Notes under the pieces: model-generated
What the model was told of the DNA's origin: nothing
What the model saw: the letters and a program-made list of their open reading frames with translations, nothing else
Databases searched by the model: none
DNA from: Methanosarcina sp.
GTDB taxonomy: Archaea; Halobacteriota; Methanosarcinia; Methanosarcinales; Methanosarcinaceae
Length of the DNA stretch: 5,159 nt
Reading direction: 5' to 3'
Assembly: GCA_003157235.1 (NCBI GenBank)
Contig: PMJC01000252.1
Location: 1-5,159 of the forward strand
Shown: piece after piece, positions 1 through 4,594 of the stretch
Layout: each line of letters starts with the position of its first letter
Numbering within the stretch: the first letter of the stretch is position 1
Program-made: the position numbers and the translations under genes

Positions 1-24
1 AGATTCAAAGAAAGTAGGTATTGT

Positions 25-1182
25 ATGTCTGATCTCAAAGAAACTAGCTTAGGTATTCTCGGTGATTCTACGAAAGTGGCTCAACAAAAAACTAATTACT
101 ATCCAGAAATAAATTATTTAAGGGGTTTTGCAATATTATCTGCGATTAGTGTTCACGTTTCTGGTAATTTTACAGAAATGGCTAACATTAATTTATTAAC
201 AGTACTGTATATGGCAATTGGTTCTCTTTCTGGTGTTGCAGTTCCAGCTTTTGTATTTATTTCTGGGTTTGTATTATATAATCGTTACAATGTAAACTTT
301 CAAATCGGACATTTCTATTTAAAGAGATTTAAATACATTCTACCTCCTTACTTCATCTTTTCTATCTTATATAGTATTTATGATTCCAAAATCCATCATC
401 TAATGATAATACATAAACCACTTAATTTGGATTTATCAGATTTTGTAATTAAGCTTCTTACAGGCGGAGCTTATTACCATTTATGGTTTTTTGCTCTGAT
501 AATTCAACTATATATTCTCTATCCTTTAATAGTAAAAATATATATTTATTTTGAAAATAAAAATTGTGTTGCATTATTTCTATTATTAGCATTTATATTC
601 GGGATAGCATACGACATTCTTTTGAATAATCATATTTTATTTTCAACAAATATTAAGTTTATTAGTTATTTATTTTATTTTATATTTGGTATGTTCATGA
701 GAAGTAACTATGAATTCATTAAAATGAAATCATTTTCAAAAAATAATTATTTGTGTATATTTATTTTTCTGTTACTCGGGACATTTTTAAATATTGTGGA
801 TTATGCAAAAAAGTACTTTTTTTACAGCTTATTTAGTTTTGGTCCCGGGTATGAACAAATTTGGGAAGTATTTGACATTGTTGTTTCAAGATTATATTTT
901 ACCATAATTTTCATAGGTTTGTTATATATTTCAATATTTTTATTTAAGTTAAACCGCTTACAAATTCTCGACAAATTAGGCTCATATTCATTCCCAATTT
1001 ATTTAGTACATGCAATAATATTAAACTTGATTGTTCTATTGTTATCTAAAATTGGATTTACTTGGAATAATTTGTTATTCTATCCATGTGTATTTGTTCT
1101 GACATTGGTTTTGAGTATATTTTCAGTGAAAACTTTTGAACAAATCCCATATGGTAAATATATAATTGGTAAAACTAGTTGA
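25..1182 (+). CDS. Acyltransferase 3 family membrane O-acyltransferase (OafA-like)
   Basis: A 385-residue polytopic membrane protein, matching the usual 350-400 residues for acyltransferase 3 proteins that lack a C-terminal SGNH domain. Family landmarks occur in order: R33-x10-H44 in YLRGFAILSAISVHV (the Arg/His pair implicated in catalysis), FVFISGF at 77-82, KRFKYILPPY at 100-109, LWFFALIIQLYILYP at 153-167 and LGSYSFPIYLVHA at 318-330. About ten hydrophobic segments lie between residues 31 and 370. Family knowledge: these enzymes move acetyl or other acyl groups across the membrane onto sugars of surface or secreted polysaccharides. The acceptor here is unknown. The ATG is preceded by a modest AGGT (16-19) five bases upstream, and the next Met (M52) would remove the catalytic motif, so this start is secure. 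The gene is visibly more AT-rich than the oxidoreductase at the right end, which suggests horizontal acquisition. The promoter lies outside the window. Confidence 0.93.
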   Translation: MSDLKETSLGILGDSTKVAQQKTNYYPEINYLRGFAILSAISVHVSGNFTEMANINLLTVLYMAIGSLSGVAVPAFVFISGFVLYNRYNVNFQIGHFYLKRFKYILPPYFIFSILYSIYDSKIHHLMIIHKPLNLDLSDFVIKLLTGGAYYHLWFFALIIQLYILYPLIVKIYIYFENKNCVALFLLLAFIFGIAYDILLNNHILFSTNIKFISYLFYFIFGMFMRSNYEFIKMKSFSKNNYLCIFIFLLLGTFLNIVDYAKKYFFYSLFSFGPGYEQIWEVFDIVVSRLYFTIIFIGLLYISIFLFKLNRLQILDKLGSYSFPIYLVHAIILNLIVLLLSKIGFTWNNLLFYPCVFVLTLVLSIFSVKTFEQIPYGKYIIGKTS

Positions 1183-1191
1183 GTAGCTCAA
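1179..1191 (+). repeat. Small hairpin over the acyltransferase stop codon
   Basis: TTGAG-TAG-CTCAA is a perfect 5-bp stem with a 3-nt loop that includes the TGA stop. No T-run follows directly, so it is at most a weak 3'-end or RNA-stability element. A stem this short can arise by chance. Confidence 0.3.
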
Positions 1192-1861
1192 ATTATGGGC
1201 GTTCCTCAAAATCATATGAAGCATTAAATCGAATAAATAAATGAATTTTAGAAAAATCATATTTTGTGCACAAAACGGTTGAATTATTTAAAACTGTAGT
1301 TTGAAATAATTGTGATTATCTTTGCTGTCTATGAAATTGCAGACATTATTTTCCCTTTGATGAAGGAAGGAGCTTAAAATTTTCTTTTTACTTCTTTGTG
1401 ATTTCTTCATCAATCCTTAATTTGCTTTTAATCTCTAAGATTAATTCAATTTATTGGCTTCAATAGGCAATTATTTTTTTAAAAGATTGGTTATTAATAA
1501 ATAGGCCATTAAATATTTTTCAACATATGCAGTATAGCTAATCATTTAATGTATAAATATACTCTGGTTTAATTTAGACATAGTCATCATTTGTAGAAAA
1601 CAGTGAAAACTAAAAACGTAGACTGTTAAGAATAAGTAATATTTGGAGAAGCTATATCAACTTTTAAAATTATTTTAACTTTTCAAAATAGAGATCAAAT
1701 TTTTTCATTTATTCATATGCTTTATTGAGCAGATACCTGATTAAATTAAGGTACTGGAGGATTTACTTTTATTGCTAAACTGTGGGTTTCCTATTAGAGA
1801 TGAAGAATATCCATATCTTCAATTTTGAACTTCAAAGTGTATAAGCTTAATAAGACTCAGT
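1183..1861. other. Long AT-rich spacer without a supported gene
   Basis: About 680 bases between the acyltransferase and the next promoter. Stops are frequent in all frames. Purine-rich RBS-like strings (GGAAGGAG near 1365-1372, GGAGG near 1756-1760) are not followed by usable start codons. The longest ATG-started frame I noted is a 40-codon frame on the minus strand (1410 down to 1288). It has only AAGGA three bases before its ATG and no clear promoter, so it is not called. Small hairpins occur at 1328-1345 (TGTCT/AGACA) and 1599-1627 (AACAGT/ACTGTT). Confidence 0.6.
1552..1559 (+). promoter_or_regulatory. Isolated TATA-like box
   Basis: TATAAATA is a good archaeal TATA match, but the expected start near 1583 is not followed by a reading frame. 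Downstream is a weak AACAGT/ACTGTT stem (1599-1604 with 1622-1627) and then a T6 run near 1699-1704. It could drive a short non-coding RNA or be a chance match in AT-rich DNA. Confidence 0.2.
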
Positions 1862-1878
1862 AACAAAATATATAAATA
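1862..1878 (+). promoter_or_regulatory. Archaeal promoter (BRE + TATA box) of the 41-aa small gene
   Basis: An A-rich BRE-like stretch (AACAAAA, 1862-1868) runs into TATATAAATA (1869-1878). The usual spacing places the transcript start near 1899, giving a leader of about 15 bases that holds little more than the RBS GGAGGG at 1904-1909. The coherent order of TATA box, start, RBS and ATG is the main support for the gene that follows. Confidence 0.6.
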
Positions 1879-1914
1879 GAGTAGGTACTGTTAAATATTG
1901 TATGGAGGGCATAA

Positions 1915-2040
1915 ATGGAAAATAGGCTTGAAGAAGTCGAGAGAGATTACATAGAATTCAGAAAAGAAATTGAAGAGGAAGAACACAGAAAGAGTGAAAA
2001 ACGGCATATTCAAAATTCAGATAATGTAAGAGACCAATGA
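1915..2040 (+). CDS. Small highly charged protein, 41 aa, function unknown
   Basis: The ATG is preceded by a strong GGAGGG (1904-1909) at five-base spacing and by a well-placed TATA box. The product, starting MENRLEEVERDYIEF, is dominated by Glu, Lys, Arg and Asp, with an acidic run EIEEEE at 18-23 and a basic patch after it. It should be almost wholly alpha-helical, with no membrane segment, Cys motif or signal peptide. A single helix of this kind could be a binding partner or small regulator, but I do not recognise a family. The stop TGA (2038-2040) overlaps the next ATG as ATGA, an arrangement typical of translational coupling. A T8 run lies 34 bases past the stop and could end the transcript. 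The gene is called from its signals and coding-like composition, not from homology. Confidence 0.6.
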   Translation: MENRLEEVERDYIEFRKEIEEEEHRKSEKRHIQNSDNVRDQ

Positions 2041-2174
2041 ATAAAATGGATGGGCAAATAAACCCTTCCAATGTTTTTTTTCCTTACGTAGATTTCGACG
2101 GCGTTTTATCAAAAGTCTATGATATCCTTAATATAACTATGTGTCTTTTCGCATTCAGCTCTTTAAGTCTTTGA
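2037..2174 (+). CDS. Possible coupled small ORF, 45 aa, or truncated gene start
   Basis: The ATG overlaps the stop of the preceding gene by four bases (ATGA). A second in-frame ATG lies nine bases on (2046). The product begins MNKMDGQINPSNVFFPYVDF and ends in a hydrophobic stretch (MCLFAFSSLSL). Residues 19-24 read DFDGVL, which resembles HAD motif I, but nothing after it supports a phosphatase. No RBS other than the preceding coding region is present, so translation would depend on coupling. The frame crosses a T8 run (2074-2081) that could equally be the terminator of the upstream gene, in which case this frame would be barely expressed. It may be the 5' remnant of a longer gene whose remainder has been lost, since no continuation is visible in other frames downstream. 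Confidence 0.3.
   Translation: MNKMDGQINPSNVFFPYVDFDGVLSKVYDILNITMCLFAFSSLSL
2074..2081 (+). terminator. T8 run, candidate archaeal terminator
   Basis: Eight consecutive T residues begin 34 bases after the stop of the 41-aa gene, with no hairpin needed for archaeal termination. This competes with the reading of 2037-2174 as a coupled gene. If both are real, the run would act as a partial terminator or a slippage site. Confidence 0.35.
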
Positions 2175-2322
2175 ATGGACTTTCTATGAAGTTTTGATTT
2201 CTTATGTATATTTTAACCTGTAATATTCTTAAATTATGGTATAGGAAACTTAGTTTATATTCCATTTTTGCATAGCTTTCTTCCAAATCTTCCTACATTT
2301 TATTGATCAATGATCTATTCTC

Positions 2323-2344
2323 TCAATTTCTCCTGTCAAATTGA
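2323..2344. repeat. 7-bp inverted repeat with 8-nt loop
   Basis: TCAATTT (2323-2329) pairs perfectly with AAATTGA (2338-2344). On the minus strand the loop reads GACAGGAG, so a minus-strand transcript would show an RBS-like sequence in a loop, but no reading frame begins at a usable distance. Probably incidental. Confidence 0.3.
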
Positions 2345-2413
2345 ATTAGGGCTCTAAATTTATACCCTGTAAGAAAGATAGTTTTTAGCTCATGAAAAGT
2401 AGATTCTAGTGCT

Positions 2414-2587
2414 ATGATTATCGTATTTTGTATTTAGTTAAAGTCGCAGGATGAACTTTTAAAACTGTATATTAAAGAAATAGATAATTACAAATTGGCC
2501 ACAACTCAGGTTTTGCTTGTTCCCTTACAAATTATTGAATTTACTATGAACGCCTCAATAGCAATATGGTACATAAATCATATCTAA
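2414..2587 (+). other. Open frame interrupted by one in-frame TAG
   Basis: From ATG 2414 the frame reads MIIVFCI, meets TAG at 2435-2437, then stays open for 49 codons to TAA at 2585-2587. The second part looks coding-like: an amphipathic segment (SQDELLKLYIKEIDNYK) followed by a hydrophobic one (TTQVLLVPLQIIEF). There is no RBS before 2414 and no ATG near the start of the second part. It could be a pseudogene fragment, a chance frame, or in a pyrrolysine-using archaeon a UAG-containing gene. The lack of an RBS argues against active translation. Confidence 0.22.
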
Positions 2588-2621
2588 GGATATTTGATAG
2601 AAATCTGATTTTCACGAGTTA

Positions 2622-2629
2622 TTTATATA
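2622..2629 (+). promoter_or_regulatory. TATA box of the DUF420-like gene
   Basis: TTTATATA is a canonical archaeal box A. The expected transcript start is near 2650, which gives a leader of about 45 bases before the coding frame. That leader consists almost entirely of the inverted repeat described next. Confidence 0.55.
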
Positions 2630-2645
2630 CCATTTCTAAGAATAT

Positions 2646-2685
2646 GATAAATAGATGAGTTTATCGAAATTATCTATCATCTATT
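2646..2685 (+). promoter_or_regulatory. Leader dyad: two mutually exclusive hairpins abutting the RBS
   Basis: AATAGATGA (2650-2658) is perfectly complementary to TCATCTATT (2677-2685), a 9-bp stem with an 18-nt loop whose 3' arm ends directly against the RBS at 2686. Overlapping it, GATAAA (2646-2651) can pair with TTTATC (2660-2665). The two stems share 2650-2651 and the second uses the loop of the first, so they cannot both form fully. At DNA level the 9-bp dyad could instead be an operator at the transcript start. Both readings are inference from the pairing and the position. Confidence 0.45.
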
Positions 2686-2693
2686 GGGGTGGT
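2686..2693 (+). promoter_or_regulatory. RBS GGGGTGGT that points to an ATA start
   Basis: GGGGTGGT contains GGTG, complementary to the CACC of the archaeal 16S 3' end. Four bases later the frame of the membrane protein begins with ATA at 2698-2700. No ATG, GTG or TTG of that frame lies within RBS range. The ATG at 2738 is in another frame, and the in-frame TTG at 2743 has no RBS. Confidence 0.5.
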
Positions 2694-2697
2694 ATAA

Positions 2698-3123
2698 ATA
2701 CCTGATATAAACATATTTGAATCAATTTTTATTTCATATGATTTGCAAAGAGCAGCTTTGGTTTTTGCGATAATTGGATTCATTGCTATGATAATGAGAC
2801 TAGGTACATTAAATAAATATAAATTGAAAATACATGATGTAATATTCACACTTGCTTATTTATTAGTAATTTTATCTCTACCACCCATGATAAATTCTGC
2901 GTACTTTGCCATAATTTTTCACAGAATTTCTCCTTTGATTTTAATCCATGGCTTAATAGGAATTGTGGTTTTAGTTATGGGATTTGTATTTGTAATAAAT
3001 AAAGAGAACTGGGAAATCAAAAGAGAATGGAAAAATAAAAGAAATATGCAAATTCTTGAAGCTTTGTGGTTTATAAACTTTATGTTAGGCACTTATTTAT
3101 TAGCTGGTTTGCTCAATCACTAG
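2698..3123 (+). CDS. Four-helix membrane protein resembling DUF420; ATA start or lost start codon
   Basis: From ATA 2698 the frame gives 141 residues. From the first conventional codon, TTG 2743, it gives 126. The N-terminal 15 residues flow naturally into the first helix, and the only good RBS serves the ATA, so the longer form is preferred. Four hydrophobic segments occur (about residues 19-34, 48-65, 77-100 and 120-138 in the long form). Resemblance to DUF420 rests on a K-x-H (KIHD) before helix 2, LIHG at the start of helix 3, a basic cytoplasmic loop with NKRNM, and a final W...LGTYL helix. This family of small archaeal and bacterial membrane proteins has no firmly known role. Its conserved histidines suggest a cytochrome b561-like heme or metal role, but that is speculative. 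The stop is TAG, and the frame continues open into the next ORF. The ATA may mean reduced expression, non-canonical initiation, or a recently inactivated gene whose body is still intact. Confidence 0.7.
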   Translation: MPDINIFESIFISYDLQRAALVFAIIGFIAMIMRLGTLNKYKLKIHDVIFTLAYLLVILSLPPMINSAYFAIIFHRISPLILIHGLIGIVVLVMGFVFVINKENWEIKREWKNKRNMQILEALWFINFMLGTYLLAGLLNH

Positions 3124-3183
3124 GCTGCTGTTAACATAATTACATTAAAAAGAACACTTAAAAGGCAGATTGAGGATTCTACT

Positions 3184-3306
3184 ATGACTACGAAAACATT
3201 CAGATACAAATTCATTGAACAAATGAATCGAAGAATGAAGCAAAAGTCTATCTTCTTTGAAGATATTGAAAATTTTGATAAATTTGTATCTGAGTGCGAA
3301 AAGTAA
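3184..3306 (+). CDS. Small protein, 40 aa, function unknown
   Basis: The ATG has a GAGG (3172-3175) eight bases upstream, and the frame ends at TAA. The product begins MTTKTFRYKFIEQMNRRMKQ, with a basic N-terminal half, followed by an acidic half (FFEDIENFDKFVSECEK) with a single Cys at position 38. It is probably two short helices and soluble, with no membrane segment. I do not recognise the family. It lies 60 bases after the DUF420-like gene in the same frame, with no stop between the TAG and its ATG. It could therefore be a separate cistron on the same transcript (favoured, because of its own RBS) or the tail of a UAG-readthrough product. No strong TATA box is seen between the two genes. 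Confidence 0.5.
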   Translation: MTTKTFRYKFIEQMNRRMKQKSIFFEDIENFDKFVSECEK

Positions 3307-3525
3307 AATCTTTTGTAAAGGTCATTAGCCAAAGATTCTATAATTTACTGTACTTGTTTTCCACATGTATTCTATTTGTATTTATTCGTTAAGTAATGCG
3401 ATTTTTGTTATATGGAAAGATTGTATACCTGGAAAACGAAATTAGAACCCAAATCGTGTTGTATAACTATTGCAAATTAGGGCCCGTGCCACAGGCGCTA
3501 TTATCAAAAAAGTTAGTTGCCATAG

Positions 3526-3812
3526 AATTATTACATTAAGATATCTCAGAGAAATATAGATCAGAATCAACAATATCTTGGATTTATGCGCCTTTATGGC
3601 ATTGTTTTGTCTAAAAGGATTCATCTAATTGACGTATTTTCTAATCGGCAAGAAAAACGTACTACTTTAGTTGATGTTACTCAAACTTGAAAGTTCATTC
3701 ACCAAAAAGACTTGGCATTGGCGCTCAGAGATTAGGAAGAGTTAAACACACATTTTTTGAGGTTTATCATTTCAAGCATTTGAGTTCCAATATCATAAAA
3801 TTGGCGATTTGA
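3526..3812 (+). pseudogene. Possible frameshifted gene remnant
   Basis: A 54-codon open stretch in one frame (3526-3687, TGA at 3688-3690) overlaps a 46-codon open stretch in another (3675-3809, TGA at 3810-3812). Both contain balanced, coding-like peptides: SKRIHLIDVFSNRQEKRTTL in the first, and KVHSPKRLGIGAQRLGRVKH in the second. A single frameshift near 3675-3690 would join them into about 90 residues. I recognise no family. The minus strand is also open over 3735-3839, so the coding strand, if any, is unsure. Confidence 0.2.
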
Positions 3813-3881
3813 TTTTAATGCTGGGTTGAAAATAATTACTCAGTTGTGAAGTGACCATACTAAGGACCCACCACAAAATAA

Positions 3882-3895
3882 AAAAAATATTTTTT
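3882..3895. repeat. A6-TA-T6 palindrome
   Basis: AAAAAATATTTTTT is a perfect 14-base palindrome with T-runs on both strands. It could end transcription from either side, but no gene ends close to it. It may be only a composition effect. Confidence 0.3.
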
Positions 3896-4065
3896 AACAA
3901 TGTTTGGATTTACGCACTTGAGATATATAATCAAGCTAGATAGAAGTTGTGATTAAAATTTAAATTATAGACATTTTAGTCTTTAATGCTATTGATTTTT
4001 AGTTCACCTGCGTAAGTTCCATTAATTATATTTTTGAAAAATATTTCCTTAGTAGGCATTATCTA

Positions 4066-4176
4066 GTGGATAAAAAGACAGTTCAAGATGATAAGATAGG
4101 CATCAAACTAAATGAAGAAGCAAAAATCATATCTATTCAAGGTGCTTCAAGCATGCCTATTGGTACGAAGGATTAA
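4066..4176 (+). CDS. Possible small ORF, 36 aa, GTG start, or 3' gene remnant
   Basis: The frame is open from 4003. The only plausible start is GTG 4066, with a weak AGTAGG (4051-4056) upstream. The peptide begins MDKKTVQDDKIGIKLNEEAK, soluble and coding-like, in a stretch with higher GC and purine content than its flanks. About 13 bases past the TAA is a CTGGAT/ATCCAG stem and later a T7 run, an arrangement like the end of a gene. It may be a genuine small protein or the surviving C-terminal end of a lost gene. No family is recognised. Confidence 0.28.
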   Translation: MDKKTVQDDKIGIKLNEEAKIISIQGASSMPIGTKD

Positions 4177-4189
4177 AAAAGTGATCATC

Positions 4190-4247
4190 CTGGATAAATA
4201 AACAGGGTCATCCAGTGTAAATATAGGTATGATCTATATATTTTTTT
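4190..4247 (+). terminator. Hairpin plus distal T7 run after the 36-aa ORF
   Basis: CTGGAT (4190-4195) pairs with ATCCAG (4210-4215). An alternative stem, CCTG (4189-4192) with CAGG (4203-4206), shares bases with it. A run of seven T lies at 4241-4247. The T-run alone could terminate archaeal transcription. The 25-base gap means this is not a classical bacterial-type terminator. Confidence 0.3.
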
Positions 4248-4555
4248 CAAGCGATAAATTTGATATCCTTAAAGGAATGGGCATAGATACATGGACGAAC
4301 TCTTTTAAAGTGTGAGAAACAGATTGTGTCCATAAGTTATTGAAAATCGTGATACTTTTTATTATTTTCTGGGTTTTTGATTGATTGCAGTCAATAACTA
4401 GTGAAATTAATTGTAAGTTTTTGCAATCCCAGAAGATATTAAAAGTCTTAGAATTATTTGCTTGGATGGGAAAAATTGAAAAATTCATGTGAATAGAAAA
4501 ATCAAAGGTAAATCTAAATTCTGTAGAAAAGTTAAAATAAACTAGGAGCGAAAGT

Positions 4556-4561
4556 AAAAAA
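4556..4561 (-). terminator. T6-run terminator of the flavin oxidoreductase gene
   Basis: On the minus strand a run of six T begins 34 bases after the TGA stop, within a pyrimidine-rich stretch. This fits archaeal oligo-T termination and is the same distance as the T8 run after the 41-aa gene. Confidence 0.4.
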
Positions 4562-4594
4562 GAAGTGGTAAGGGAGATTTCAGTTCCCAGTATT

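Larger units (their letters stand above)
2175..2621. other. AT-rich spacer with open fragments but no firm gene
   Basis: No frame here has a promoter, RBS and start together. A 36-codon minus-strand frame (2265 down to 2155) has only a weak GGAAGA upstream and overlaps the preceding plus-strand ORF. The plus frame after 2414 is described separately. The region could be eroded coding sequence. Confidence 0.5.
3307..4594. other. 1.3 kb gene-poor stretch with eroded-looking open fragments
   Basis: No reading frame here has promoter, RBS, start and recognisable product together. Open fragments occur on both strands: plus 3526-3690 and 3675-3812, minus 3839-3735, and a long minus frame from 4656 to 4234 that begins inside the oxidoreductase gene. 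A GC-rich patch (about 3480-3500) stands out in the AT-rich surroundings. The region looks like relic coding DNA or low-constraint spacer. No terminal inverted repeats or target duplications of an insertion sequence were found. Confidence 0.5.

Noticed and set aside
1288..1410. 40-codon ATG-started minus-strand frame (MKKSQRSKKKILSSFL...)
   Set aside because: AAGGA lies only three bases from the ATG, no convincing TATA box is present, and frames of this length are expected by chance here.
11..1904. Similar strings before two start codons (AGTAGGTATTGTATG at 13-27; GAGTAGGTACTG and ATTGTATGG at 1880-1905)
   Set aside because: The similarity is broken by an insertion and the second ATG is not the gene's start. 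Too short to claim a duplicated leader.
2091..2108. DFDGVL in the 45-aa ORF as a HAD phosphatase motif I
   Set aside because: The short match lacks a proper preceding hydrophobic strand, and no motif II-IV follows. The frame ends after 45 residues.
2155..2265. 36-codon ATG-started minus-strand frame
   Set aside because: Weak RBS only, overlaps the plus-strand coupled ORF, length within chance expectation.
2743..2745. TTG as the start of the DUF420-like protein
   Set aside because: No RBS in range. It would cut residues continuous with the first helix, while a good RBS sits before the ATA at 2698.
3120..3332. 70-codon minus-strand frame opposite the 40-aa small ORF
   Set aside because: It lies antisense to the 3184-3306 ORF, which has an RBS and better composition. 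No RBS or promoter on the minus strand.
3442..3624. 60-codon minus-strand frame with a hydrophobic middle
   Set aside because: No RBS before its ATG, no promoter, and it overlaps coding-like plus-strand stretches. Hydrophobic frames are common by chance in AT-rich DNA.
2121..4271. Direct repeat GATATCCTTA at 2121-2130 and 4262-4271
   Set aside because: A 10-base match in 5 kb of AT-rich sequence is expected by chance, and the flanks do not match.
4380..4395. Near-palindrome ATTGATTGCAGTCAAT
   Set aside because: It is imperfect (one G-T pair), lies in a gene-free stretch, and is not attached to any promoter or gene end.
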